A stretch of DNA of 64,000 bases from Amycolatopsis sp. QT-25. Lineage in GTDB: Bacteria > Actinomycetota > Actinomycetes > Mycobacteriales > Pseudonocardiaceae. Each line of letters starts with the position of its first letter. Within the stretch, counting starts at the first letter, position 1. The position numbers and the translations under genes are program-made. Where the stretch lies: the NCBI RefSeq assembly GCF_029369745.1, contig NZ_CP120210.1:7750001-7814000 (forward strand), in the 5' to 3' direction. Shown piece by piece: positions 1 to 8,333 of the stretch. The notes below the pieces were generated by a model that saw nothing but the letters and a program-made list of their open reading frames with translations, ran no database searches and had not been told where the DNA came from.

Positions 1-68
1 TGGGGGATGCCCTCCGATTCAAGGCTGTCCGTGATGGACCGGAAGGTAGACAGGGTTATGCTCACTCG

Positions 69-90
69 CAAGCGTTTGCGCAAACGCTTG
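69..90. promoter_or_regulatory. LacI-type operator palindrome
   Basis: A perfect 22-bp palindrome whose left half is CAAGCGTTTGC, with a central CG step as in LacI/GalR operators. It lies 38 bp before the LacI-family start codon, so autoregulation is the simplest reading. The rest of the first 68 bases shows no gene. Confidence 0.75.
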
Positions 91-128
91 CCGGACTCTT
101 TCGACAGAGCACTTCACGAGGATTGGTA

Positions 129-1163
129 ATGCCGCCGTCTCGCTCGTCTCGTCCCACCCAACGCGACATCGCCGAGCTGGCGGGAGTCTCGATCACCACC
201 GTTTCCCACGTGGTCAACGGGACGCGGGCGGTGGCCGAGGAGACCAAGCTGGCCGTCCTCCGCGCGATCGAGCAGACCGGCTACACCGGCGACGCCATCG
301 CCCGCTCGCTGGTGACCGGCGGGACGAGGTCGATCGGCGTCGCGATCTCCCTGATCGCGAACCCGTACTTCGCCGTCTTGATCCAGGCGATCGAACGCGA
401 GGCCGCCCTGGCCGGGTATACGGTCCTGCTCGCGGACACGCACGACACCGTCGACACCGAACGTGAGACCGTGCGGACCCTGCGTTCGCGCCGGGTGGAC
501 GGACTGCTGATCACACCGTCGCCGGGCGACGGTGCGGTGATCGGCGAACTCGTTTCGCTCGACGTCCCGACCGTGCTCATCGACCGGCTCTCCACCCGCA
601 CCGACGTCGACCAGGTCGGTGCCGAGAACATCCAATCGACGTCCGCGCTGACGGCGCATCTGGCGTCGCTCGGACACCAGCGGATCGGCATGATCAGCGG
701 CACGGCCGGGCTGAGCACCAGCGAAGAGCGGATCCTCGGCTATCGCCTGGGGCTGGGCCGTTCGGGTCTGACCTGGTCGGAGGACCTGGTCGCGTGCGGG
801 CAGTCCTCGCAGGCGGGCGGGGCCCTCGCGCTGAGCACGCTGCTCGCGCTGCCCGAGCCGCCGACGGCGCTGGTGGTCGCCAACGACACCATGATGGTCG
901 GGGTGCTGCACGAGCTTCGGCGCCGCGGGCTGCGGGCGGGGGTCGACCTGCCGGTGGTGGTCTACGACGACGTCGAATGGGCCGATCTGGTCGATCCGCC
1001 GCTGACCACGATGGCCCAGCCGATCGAAGAGATAGGCACACAGGCGGTGCGCCTCCTGCTGGCCCGGATCAACGAACCGGCACGCAAGGCCCAGACGATG
1101 CGGATTCCGCCTACGCTCCGCCACCGCGCGTCCTGCGGATGCGCTCTCGTTCACTCACATTGA
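129..1163 (+). CDS. LacI-family transcriptional regulator
   Basis: This 344-residue protein is a LacI/GalR repressor. Residues about 9-60 form the helix-turn-helix and hinge (RDIAELAGVSITTVSHVVNG), and the rest is a periplasmic-binding-like sensor domain. The C-terminus carries an RASCGC motif also found in the next gene. An in-frame TTG lies six bases upstream, but the ATG is preferred because ACGAGGA sits at good ribosome-binding distance. A perfect LacI-type palindrome lies just upstream. The effector cannot be read from sequence; the family usually senses sugars or nucleosides. Confidence 0.9.
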   Translation: MPPSRSSRPTQRDIAELAGVSITTVSHVVNGTRAVAEETKLAVLRAIEQTGYTGDAIARSLVTGGTRSIGVAISLIANPYFAVLIQAIEREAALAGYTVLLADTHDTVDTERETVRTLRSRRVDGLLITPSPGDGAVIGELVSLDVPTVLIDRLSTRTDVDQVGAENIQSTSALTAHLASLGHQRIGMISGTAGLSTSEERILGYRLGLGRSGLTWSEDLVACGQSSQAGGALALSTLLALPEPPTALVVANDTMMVGVLHELRRRGLRAGVDLPVVVYDDVEWADLVDPPLTTMAQPIEEIGTQAVRLLLARINEPARKAQTMRIPPTLRHRASCGCALVHSH

Positions 1164-1251
1164 TGATTGTTGGAAGACTTTCCGGTCTCGCCGCCGAGCG
1201 ACGCTCCGTCAGCCGTTACCGTCATTCAAGCTCGGATGAAGGCGTGGAGCG

Positions 1252-2121
1252 ATGACCGCATTGTCCCCGGCGTTACCCCTGTGGGAGGACACCCCTGTCA
1301 CCCACCGGTTCGGGGTGGCCATGGCGATGCACGCGAACCCGTATTCGGGTGAGCTCGTCCGCGCCATCCGCCGCGCCGCGCGCCGTCACGGCTGTGAGAT
1401 CACCCTTGCCGACACCGGTGACAGCGTCGCCGAAGAAGCCGCGGTCATCCGCGCTTTGCGCGCCGACCGCGTCGACGGCGTCCTGCTCGTCCCGGCGGCC
1501 GGTGACGAAGCGGTGATCAACGGACTGGTCCGGATGGGCGTGCCGACCGTGCTCGTGGACCGGATGGCCGGCCGCAACGACGTCGATCAGGTCGGCTCCG
1601 AAAACATCCAGGCCGTGTGCGCGCTCGTGCGGCATCTCGCCGGGCTGCGGCACCGCAAGATCGGCTTCATCTCGGGCGAGGACGACATGACCATCTACGA
1701 GGAGCGGGCGCTGGGTTACCGGCTCGGCCTCGGCCGCTCGGGCCTCCGGTGGACGTCGCAGCTGGTGGCGTGCGGGCAGTCGACCCCGGGCGGGGCCGCC
1801 GCCGCGACGGCGAAACTGCTGGACAGCTGGCCGTCGCCGACCGCGCTGGTGGTGGCGAGCGAGGCGATGATGATCGGCGTCCAGTACGAGGCGCACCGGC
1901 TCGGCATCCGGATCGGACGCGACCTCGCGATCGTCGGCTACGGCGACATGGAGTGGGCGGGGCAGGCGACCCCGGCGGTCACCACGATGGCGCAGCCGAT
2001 CGAGGAGATCGGGCGCAAGGCCGTCGAGCTGCTGCTGGCCCGGATCACCGACCCGGAGCGACGACCCGAATCCGTACGGCTCGCACCGCGCTTCATACAC
2101 CGCCGGTCGTGCGGCTGCTGA
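1252..2121 (+). CDS. LacI-family sensor domain protein lacking HTH
   Basis: This 289-residue protein aligns collinearly with the sensor domain of the LacI protein just upstream: NPYSGELVRAI against NPYFAVLIQAI, GVPTVLVDRM against DVPTVLIDRL, DQVGSENIQ, MAQPIEEIG and a terminal RRSCGC. It has no helix-turn-helix; it starts about where the sensor domain begins and no HTH is encoded in any frame of the 88-bp gap. GGAG precedes the ATG. It looks like a duplicate that lost its DNA-binding domain. It could form heterodimers with its neighbour or bind ligand alone; this is inference. Confidence 0.8.
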   Translation: MTALSPALPLWEDTPVTHRFGVAMAMHANPYSGELVRAIRRAARRHGCEITLADTGDSVAEEAAVIRALRADRVDGVLLVPAAGDEAVINGLVRMGVPTVLVDRMAGRNDVDQVGSENIQAVCALVRHLAGLRHRKIGFISGEDDMTIYEERALGYRLGLGRSGLRWTSQLVACGQSTPGGAAAATAKLLDSWPSPTALVVASEAMMIGVQYEAHRLGIRIGRDLAIVGYGDMEWAGQATPAVTTMAQPIEEIGRKAVELLLARITDPERRPESVRLAPRFIHRRSCGC

Positions 2122-2168
2122 GTCACAAGCCGCTGGTCAGAACGCCGCCGCCGGGTGAAGATGGCGGA

Positions 2169-2702
2169 ATGACCGACCTGTGGACCGTGCACACCGCCGA
2201 CCTCGAGGCCGAGGTGCTGACCGCGGCACGCGCCCTGCTGGACGACGCTTTCGACGGCGATTTCAGCGATCACGACTGGGAGAACGCCCTCGGTGGCATG
2301 CACACGCTGGTGTGGGAGAGCGGCGAGCTGATCGGGCACGCGTCACTGGTGCAGCGGCGGCTCGTGCACGACGGGCGGGTCCTCCGGACGGGTTATGTCG
2401 AGGCGGTCGCCGTCCGGTCGGATCACCGGCGGCGTGGCCACGGCGCCGCGATGATGGACGCGCTGGAACGCGTCCTGCGGAAGGCGTACGACCTCGGGGC
2501 GCTTTCGGCGTCCGAAGATGCCCTGGAGTTCTACGCGTCGCGCGGCTGGCTGCTGTGGCGTGGTACTTCGTCGGCCATGACGCCTTCGGGCGTGGAGCCG
2601 ACGAAGGAGGAAGACGGGTCGATCCACGTGCTGCCGGTGGGCGTCACCCTCGATCCGGCCGGGGAGATCACCTGCGACTGGCGGGCGGGCGACGTCTGGT
2701 GA
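2169..2702 (+). CDS. aac(2'): Aminoglycoside 2'-N-acetyltransferase, AAC(2')-I type
   Basis: This 177-residue GNAT protein matches the chromosomal AAC(2')-I family of mycobacteria (for example Rv0262c) from end to end. Visible family motifs are DWENALGGMH near residue 37, GYVEAVAVRSDHRRRGHG (acetyl-CoA pyrophosphate loop), LGALSASEDALEFYASRGW and the diagnostic C-terminus CDWRAGDVW. Such enzymes acetylate the 2'-amino group of aminoglycosides such as gentamicin and tobramycin. It starts 47 bp after the LacI-like gene. No operon partner is obvious, so intrinsic resistance or an unknown physiological acetylation are both possible. Confidence 0.88.
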   Translation: MTDLWTVHTADLEAEVLTAARALLDDAFDGDFSDHDWENALGGMHTLVWESGELIGHASLVQRRLVHDGRVLRTGYVEAVAVRSDHRRRGHGAAMMDALERVLRKAYDLGALSASEDALEFYASRGWLLWRGTSSAMTPSGVEPTKEEDGSIHVLPVGVTLDPAGEITCDWRAGDVW

Positions 2703-2706
2703 CTCT

Positions 2707-2775
2707 CGCAATCAGTCACCTGCTTGCGACACCCCCTCGCGCCTGGCGAGCGTCGCAAGCAGGTGACTAATTGCG
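2707..2775. repeat. Long-arm inverted repeat (copy 1)
   Basis: Arms of 24 bp at 2707-2730 and 2752-2775, one mismatch, contain the core AGTCACCTGCTTGCG. The right arm includes the stop codon and last codons (LRN) of the convergent GH76 gene. A second copy of the same repeat type lies at 3861-3940, at the other end of that gene. Probably a bidirectional terminator or REP-like element. Confidence 0.75.
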
Positions 2776-3777
2776 TAGGGTGGCCGCGGCCTCCAGGAGC
2801 ATCCACGCGCTCACCTGAACGGACAGGTCACGTTCGGGAGCGTCGGGCGCGAGGGGTAGCGAAGGCGCCGGAGTCGCCCAGTCGGCGCTGAAGAGCGGCC
2901 CGTTCGGTGTCTCGGTGGCCCCGGACCAGCACGCCTCGGCCGACCGGACGACCAGGTCGCGCGCGATGCCGCTCGGCAACAGCGGCGCCGCGAGCGCCAG
3001 ATACCGGGCGAGGATCCCGCCGAACAGGCCGCCGTCGCCGCCTTCCTGTCCCCGGATCACCCCGTTCGGGGCGACGTGTTCCGCGACCGCGCGGATCGTC
3101 CGCTCCACTCTGTCCATTTCGGACAGTTCGAGGCAGGCGCCGAGGTAGACCCCTTGGCAGTACGTGAAAACATGCTTGACCAGTTCGCCGCTGCCGACCC
3201 GCAGGCCGTCCCACACCAGCCCGGTCTCCGGATCGACGAGCCGCTCGGTCATCCACCGGGTCAGGCCCTCCGCGTGCTGTGTCGCACCTTCGCGGGCGTG
3301 GAAGATCGCGGCCGGGCCGTTCGCGGGGGCGTTCTTGAAATCGTCGCCGACCCGCCACCAGATCCCACCACCGGCGTCGTCGGTCCAGCCTTCGCGCAGC
3401 CGCGAGCTGATCGCCTCCAGCCCGCCGCGGACGTCCGGCCCGAGCTGCCCCACCCGTTGCAGCGCGAGGCCGAGCCAGGCGATGTCGTCGTAGTAGTCGT
3501 TGATCCACTTGCCGAAGTTGCGCAACCGCACGGACAGCACGAACCGGTCGATCAGCTTCAATCGATCCGGTGAAGGGTCGCGCAGCTGCGCGTCGACGAG
3601 GGTGTCCAGCAGATGCGCCTGCCACCAGTAGTTCCAGTGCCAGTGGACGCGCTGTCCCCTCGAGGGCGGCCAGCCGCTGCGGCCGAGCACGGTCCCGGGC
3701 AGTCCCCACACACCGCGCAGATGCCGCCCGCTGATCGCGCGCTCGGCGGCCGCGGCCCGGTCGGCGAGAGCAGTCAT
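2767..3777 (-). CDS. Glycoside hydrolase family 76 (alpha-1,6-mannanase-like)
   Basis: This 336-residue protein has GH76 hallmarks: the paired catalytic aspartates in YYDDIAWLGLA (D97-D98), HWHWNYWWQAHLLDTL near residue 45, GGGIWWR around residue 138 and TYCQGVYLGACLEL. Family members cleave alpha-1,6-mannan, for example in fungal cell walls or mannolipids. No signal peptide is evident, so the protein may act in the cytoplasm or leave by another route. It is bracketed by two copies of one long-arm inverted repeat, the 3' copy supplying its stop codon. Confidence 0.85.
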   Translation of the reverse strand: MTALADRAAAAERAISGRHLRGVWGLPGTVLGRSGWPPSRGQRVHWHWNYWWQAHLLDTLVDAQLRDPSPDRLKLIDRFVLSVRLRNFGKWINDYYDDIAWLGLALQRVGQLGPDVRGGLEAISSRLREGWTDDAGGGIWWRVGDDFKNAPANGPAAIFHAREGATQHAEGLTRWMTERLVDPETGLVWDGLRVGSGELVKHVFTYCQGVYLGACLELSEMDRVERTIRAVAEHVAPNGVIRGQEGGDGGLFGGILARYLALAAPLLPSGIARDLVVRSAEACWSGATETPNGPLFSADWATPAPSLPLAPDAPERDLSVQVSAWMLLEAAATLRN

Positions 3778-3860
3778 CGCGCCATCATCCCTTGCCCACT
3801 GACATACCGCCCAGTATGTCGGTCACCGACGCGACCTCGGTCGAGGCGGCCCCGTCCAAC

Positions 3861-3940
3861 CCCGCAATCAGTCACCTACTTGCGGCTATTTCACCCGCTA
3901 GGTCGCCCGGAACGACCGCAAGTAGGTGACTGATTGCGGG
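3861..3940. repeat. Long-arm inverted repeat (copy 2)
   Basis: Perfect 25-bp arms at 3861-3885 and 3916-3940 with core AGTCACCTACTTGCGG separated by 30 bp. Same family as 2707-2775, differing at a few positions. It lies 13 bp beyond the stop of the methyltransferase gene at 3953 and upstream of the GH76 gene, so it may terminate the methyltransferase transcript. Confidence 0.75.
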
Positions 3941-3952
3941 AGTGGGGGCGCG

Positions 3953-4651
3953 TCACCAGGCTTGGGTGAGGTCGGCGTGCTGCCGGATCCAGGCGTGCAT
4001 CACGATCCCGGCGGCGACGCCGGCGTTGATCGAGCGGGTCGTGCCGAACTGGGCGATCGAGACGACCAGCGCCGCCGTCTTCTGCGCCTCGGCCGACAAG
4101 CCCGGCCCTTCCTGGCCGAACAGCAGCACGCACTCGCGCGGCAGCTCGGCGGTCTCGACGGGCTGTGCGCCGGGAGTGTTGTCGACGGCGACGACGGCGA
4201 GCCCCTCGGTCGCGGCGAAGGTCAACAGCCCGTCGACGTCCTCGTGGTGGAGAAGGTGCTGGTAGCGATCGGTCACCATGGCGCCGCGCCGGTTCCAGCG
4301 CCGCCGCCCGACGATGTGCACCGCGGCCGCGGCGAACGCGTTCGCCGTCCGGACCACGGTGCCGATGTTGTGGTCGTGCTGGAAGTTCTCGATCGCCACG
4401 TGGAACGGGTGGCGACGACTGTCCACATCGGACACGATGGCCTCGCGCCGCCAGTAGCGGTACGGGTCGACGACGTTGCGGCGGTCGCCGTTGGCCAGGA
4501 GTTCGGGGTCGTAGCGCTCGTCCGAGGGCCACTCGCCCTCCCACGGCCCGACGCCGACCTCTTCCCGCGCCACCCATTCGGTGGGGCCTGCTTCTTCCTG
4601 GCTCGCCCCGCTCGGCGCGCTTTCCCACCGAGTGGGTGATTTCTCAGTCAC
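3953..4651 (-). CDS. SpoU/TrmH-family RNA 2'-O-methyltransferase
   Basis: This 232-residue protein has the three SPOUT motifs: NIGTVVRTANAFAAAAVHIV (motif 1, SAM-knot entry), LLFGQEGPGLS (motif 2) and VSIAQFGTTRSINAGVAAGI (motif 3). These enzymes methylate ribose 2'-OH in tRNA or rRNA, and the exact target cannot be read here. The GTG at 4651 is chosen because it lies just beyond the stop of the upstream DUF2784 gene, so the two are probably cotranscribed. An acidic extension of about 65 residues precedes the catalytic domain. Confidence 0.85.
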   Translation of the reverse strand: MTEKSPTRWESAPSGASQEEAGPTEWVAREEVGVGPWEGEWPSDERYDPELLANGDRRNVVDPYRYWRREAIVSDVDSRRHPFHVAIENFQHDHNIGTVVRTANAFAAAAVHIVGRRRWNRRGAMVTDRYQHLLHHEDVDGLLTFAATEGLAVVAVDNTPGAQPVETAELPRECVLLFGQEGPGLSAEAQKTAALVVSIAQFGTTRSINAGVAAGIVMHAWIRQHADLTQAW

Positions 4652-4665
4652 CGGGTGATTGTCAC

Positions 4666-5058
4666 TCAGCTCATGCTGACCCGGTGCACCGGTGCGTCCC
4701 CGTCGTGCCGGCGGTGGCGCCGGCGCTGGTACGCGCCGACGTAGGAGACGATCACCGTCGCCATCGCGATCACGACGACGAACGGCAGCGACGAGCGCGG
4801 GAACACGGTGTCGTACAGGTAGTAGGCGTTGAAGCCGCCGGGCAGGTCGCCGAGGCCCTGCTGGTGCCGGAAGTAGTTCTCGGCCGCCGTCAGCGGGCAA
4901 GGCCACGGGAAGACATTGACGAGAACCCCCCATGCGGCGAAGAACACATGCGCGAAGATCACCTTCGGCCATCGCCACGCGAGAAAACCACCGAATCCGA
5001 TGAACACCAGCGCGAAAATGTGCACCGCGACGGTCACGTTCGCCAGGAAACCCGCCAC
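4666..5058 (-). CDS. DUF2784 family membrane protein
   Basis: This 130-residue protein has hydrophobic segments at about residues 7-27, 33-52 and 95-112, and the family pattern WPKVIFAHVFFAAWG followed by FPWPCPLTAAEN. That matches DUF2784, a small integral membrane family of unknown function. It ends 14 bp before the SpoU methyltransferase start, suggesting one transcript. No further role can be supported. Confidence 0.75.
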   Translation of the reverse strand: MAGFLANVTVAVHIFALVFIGFGGFLAWRWPKVIFAHVFFAAWGVLVNVFPWPCPLTAAENYFRHQQGLGDLPGGFNAYYLYDTVFPRSSLPFVVVIAMATVIVSYVGAYQRRRHRRHDGDAPVHRVSMS

Positions 5059-5120
5059 CTCAAGCCCCCTTTCACACCCCCACCTGCGACGTTACCCCGT
5101 TCGCGTCGAGAAACGCGCAC

Positions 5121-5160
5121 AAAAAACGGGGCATCCTCCTCGTGTGTGGAGGATGCCCCG
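5121..5160 (-). terminator. Intrinsic terminator of pyrE
   Basis: A 13-bp perfect stem (CGGGGCATCCTCC, 5127-5139, with 5148-5160) is followed on the minus strand by six U residues (AAAAAA at 5121-5126). It lies 17 bp after the pyrE stop: a classic rho-independent terminator. Confidence 0.9.
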
Positions 5161-5176
5161 TTCGAGACGCTTTGAC

Positions 5177-5740
5177 TCAGGACAGACCGAGATCGTCCTT
5201 GGTCAGAAGGTAACGGTATTCGAGGCCTTCCTTCTCGATGGCCTCGCGCGCTCCGGTGTCCCTGTCGACGACGGTGGCGACGCCGACCACGTTCGCCCCG
5301 GCCTCACGCAGCGCCTCGACGGCGGTCAACACGCTGCCTCCGGTCGTCGAGGTGTCCTCGACGGCCAGCACACGCTGGCCGAGCACTTCGACGCCTTCGA
5401 TCCGGCGCTGCATGCCGTGCGCTTTGGCGCCCTTGCGGACGACGAACGCGTCGAGCACGACGCCGTCGGTGGCCGCGGAGTGCAGCATGGCCAGCGCCAC
5501 CGGGTCCGCGCCGAGGGTCAGGCCACCGGCGGCCACGTAATCCCAGTCGTGCGTGAGCTGGCGGAGCAGCTTCCCGATGAGCGGGGCGGCCGCGTGATGC
5601 AGCGTCGCCCGCCGGAGATCGATGTAGTAGTCGGCTTCCTTGCCAGAGGACAAGGTCACCTTGCCGTGCACGACGGCGAGTTCGCCGACCAGTCTCGCCA
5701 GTTCGAGTTTCGCCGCTTGATCAACACCGGGGTACGCCAC
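5177..5740 (-). CDS. pyrE: Orotate phosphoribosyltransferase
   Basis: PyrE converts orotate and PRPP to orotidine 5'-phosphate in pyrimidine synthesis. The 187-residue protein contains VTLSSGKEADYYIDLRR near the N-terminus and the PRPP-binding motif RVLAVEDTSTTGGSVLTAVEAL. The GTG at 5740 gives the length usual in actinobacteria; a longer ATG frame starting at 5806 would run into the upstream permease gene. TAAGAC lies about 15 bases upstream of the GTG and could be a -10 box of a nearly leaderless transcript. A strong terminator follows. Confidence 0.92.
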   Translation of the reverse strand: MAYPGVDQAAKLELARLVGELAVVHGKVTLSSGKEADYYIDLRRATLHHAAAPLIGKLLRQLTHDWDYVAAGGLTLGADPVALAMLHSAATDGVVLDAFVVRKGAKAHGMQRRIEGVEVLGQRVLAVEDTSTTGGSVLTAVEALREAGANVVGVATVVDRDTGAREAIEKEGLEYRYLLTKDDLGLS

Positions 5741-5798
5741 GGCCGAGAGTCTTACACACGGCTCGCGGCGCACCACCGGGGTGTTTCCCGCAGTGCGC

Positions 5799-8333
5799 TC
5801 AGTCACTTCCGGACGTCGCGGCGTCCACGGCCTGCCCGCGCGTCGCCAGCCAGGCCGGGACCAGGGTCGCCACCAGCGCGAGCACCGCGGCGATCCCGAT
5901 GATGGTCAGATAGATGAACGGCGAGCCCATCGGCAACACGGAATCGGCCGCCACCAGGCAGAACGGGACGATCGCACCCGCCGAGACGACGGTGCCGAGC
6001 ACGATCCCGAGCAGCGCCACGAGCCCGCCTTCGTAACCGGCCATCCGCAGCACCTGCGCCCTGGTCGAGCCGGTGAGCCGCTGAAGGCCGAACTCGCGGC
6101 GCCGCCGCATCGTCGCCATCACCAGCGTGTTGGCCACGGAGATCACCGTGTAGGCGACGATCATCCCGACCATCAGGTAGTTCACCCACGCGCCGACGGC
6201 CTGGTCCTTCGCGTGCGCCGCGACGAGCGCGTCCCGGTCGCCGACGGACACCGGCTGTCCGGCCGTCGCCTGGCGAAGCCGTTCGGTGAGCACCGCCGGA
6301 TCGACGTCCGGGGCGGCGCGGACCAGCAGCTGCGGGGCGAGTCCGGCGGTGGTGTGCGGCGCCAGCAGACCGGCCGGGAGCAGCAGGCTCTCGAAACCGG
6401 GGCGCTGGCTGGTCACCGCGACGACCTCGACGTCGACCGGCGTGCCGTCGCCGAGCCGCAGGCTCAGCTTGTCGCCGACGTTGCGGCCGAAGTCCTTCGC
6501 GAAGACCTCGGGGAGAGCGACGGTCGTCCCGGTCAACGCCTTCAAATCGCCCTGGATCACCTTGGTGTCGGTGGTCGCGGCCGCGCCGGTGGCGGTGAGG
6601 CCGATCGCCGGACGGCCGTCGTCGGAGGAGTCGTACGGGTCCTCGAGGAACACGCTGCTGGTGACGTACTCGGACGCTCCGGCGACCCCGGGCACGGCTT
6701 GGATCCGCTGGACGAGGTCCGGGGACAGCCCGCCCGCCGCGGAGGCGATCACGGCGTCGGCGCGGACGTCTTCGGTGAACGCCTGGTTCGCCAGCTCCTG
6801 CTGCGTGGTCTGCAGGTAGATGTTCGCGGTCGCGATCCCGACGGCGAGCATGATCGGGGTGACCGCACCCGCCGCCCGGACGATGCCGGCCCGGATGTTG
6901 AGCACGGCGAGGTGCCCGGCCATCCCGCCGAACAGGCGCATCGGCCACTGCAGGACCGCCGTCATCACCTTGGCGACGCCGGGGGTGATCATCGCGACGC
7001 CGAGCGCCCACAGGATCACCGCCGGCCCGGCGGTGCTGGCCGCGACCGGCCCGGTCATCACCGCGACGGTCACGATGGCCAGCGCGGTGCCGCCGCCGAA
7101 GCAGAGGACGGCGAACAAGACCCGTGCCGGGGTCAGCCAGCGACGGGCCACCGCGGCCTCGGCGAGTGCCTCGGTCGGCCGGATCTTGCCGGCGCGGCGG
7201 CCCGCGAAGAAGGCGGCGACGAACACCGCGAGCATCGCGGCTCCCGCTCCGACGACGGCGGGCAGCCAGCCCTGGTAGAACCGCAGCACCCGAGGCACCA
7301 CACCGTTTTCGGCGAGTCGCCCGAACAGCCACTCGCCGAGGTACGGACCGAGGACGGCGGCGAGCGCGGTGGCGAGCAGGCCGACGGCCAGCGCTTCGCC
7401 GAGCACCATGCGCCGGAGCTGGCGCGGGGTCGTGCCGATCGCCCGCATCAGCGCGAGTTCACGCGAACGCTGCTGGGTGGACAGGCTGAGCGTGCCGGCC
7501 ACGACGAACATCGCGACCATCACCGAAAGCCCACCGGACACCGCGGCGATGACGATCAGGTTGGTCCCGCTCGCATCGGCCTCGGGGAATTCCGCGACGC
7601 CGCGGTCGATCCCGGTCAGGACGTTCGCCCCGTTCGCGACCTCGGCGACCTTCCCCTGCACTGCTTCGAGGTCGGCGCCCGGGTCGGTGAAGACGCCGAT
7701 GACGTCGGCCTTGCCGGGGTACCCGGAGAGCCGGGCGGCGTCCGCGGCGGAGAAGAACAGGGCGGCCCGCGTGCCCGGACGCGGCGCACCGGCCACACCC
7801 GACACCCGGAAGCCTTCGCTCGCGCCGTGGGCGGCGATGTCGATCCGGTCGCCGGGTTCGAAACCGGATGTCGATTCGACGACGACCTCACCCGCGGCGG
7901 GTGCGACTCCCTCGAGCAGCGCGTACGGGGTCAGCACGGCGGAGTCCCAGGCGTGGCCGAGGGCGGATTTCCCCCCTGCCGCGAGCGGGAAACTCACCTC
8001 ACCGACGACGTCCGAGACACCGGAAACGGACCGCAGCCGGGAGACCAGCCCGTCGTCGAGCCGGACCCGCTCGGGAAGCCGCGCGTCCTCGAATTTGCGC
8101 TTGTCGCCGGGTTCGAGGGAGGCCGGGTCGTTCTTGGGCAGCTCGAAGGTCTGGCCGCCGGTGACGACGATCGGCGCGGCGGCGAGGCGCTGGGGTTCCG
8201 CGTTGCCACGGATTCCGGTCTCCATCAGGCCGCCGCAGGAGGCGACGATCAGCGCGCCGAAGAAGACGGCGATGAACGTGCCGATGAATCCGCCCTTGCG
8301 CAGGCGCAGGGTCCGGAAGGCGAGTCGCAGCAT
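5799..8333 (-). CDS. ABC transporter permease, FtsX/MacB type
   Basis: This 844-residue membrane protein has an N-terminal transmembrane helix (GGFIGTFIAVFFGALIVASC), a long extracytoplasmic region and two FtsX permease blocks (about residues 265-390 and 710-835), each with several membrane segments. This two-block layout is common in actinobacterial antibiotic, lipid or lipoprotein exporters. Its ATG shares one base with the stop codon of the ATPase gene upstream (TGATG), which indicates translational coupling. The substrate is unknown. Confidence 0.88.
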   Translation of the reverse strand: MLRLAFRTLRLRKGGFIGTFIAVFFGALIVASCGGLMETGIRGNAEPQRLAAAPIVVTGGQTFELPKNDPASLEPGDKRKFEDARLPERVRLDDGLVSRLRSVSGVSDVVGEVSFPLAAGGKSALGHAWDSAVLTPYALLEGVAPAAGEVVVESTSGFEPGDRIDIAAHGASEGFRVSGVAGAPRPGTRAALFFSAADAARLSGYPGKADVIGVFTDPGADLEAVQGKVAEVANGANVLTGIDRGVAEFPEADASGTNLIVIAAVSGGLSVMVAMFVVAGTLSLSTQQRSRELALMRAIGTTPRQLRRMVLGEALAVGLLATALAAVLGPYLGEWLFGRLAENGVVPRVLRFYQGWLPAVVGAGAAMLAVFVAAFFAGRRAGKIRPTEALAEAAVARRWLTPARVLFAVLCFGGGTALAIVTVAVMTGPVAASTAGPAVILWALGVAMITPGVAKVMTAVLQWPMRLFGGMAGHLAVLNIRAGIVRAAGAVTPIMLAVGIATANIYLQTTQQELANQAFTEDVRADAVIASAAGGLSPDLVQRIQAVPGVAGASEYVTSSVFLEDPYDSSDDGRPAIGLTATGAAATTDTKVIQGDLKALTGTTVALPEVFAKDFGRNVGDKLSLRLGDGTPVDVEVVAVTSQRPGFESLLLPAGLLAPHTTAGLAPQLLVRAAPDVDPAVLTERLRQATAGQPVSVGDRDALVAAHAKDQAVGAWVNYLMVGMIVAYTVISVANTLVMATMRRRREFGLQRLTGSTRAQVLRMAGYEGGLVALLGIVLGTVVSAGAIVPFCLVAADSVLPMGSPFIYLTIIGIAAVLALVATLVPAWLATRGQAVDAATSGSD

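Noticed and set aside
1167..1352. Remnant of an HTH before the second LacI-like gene
   Set aside because: The frames between 1164 and 1252 give no HTH-like sequence, so there is no evidence for a recent frameshift there.
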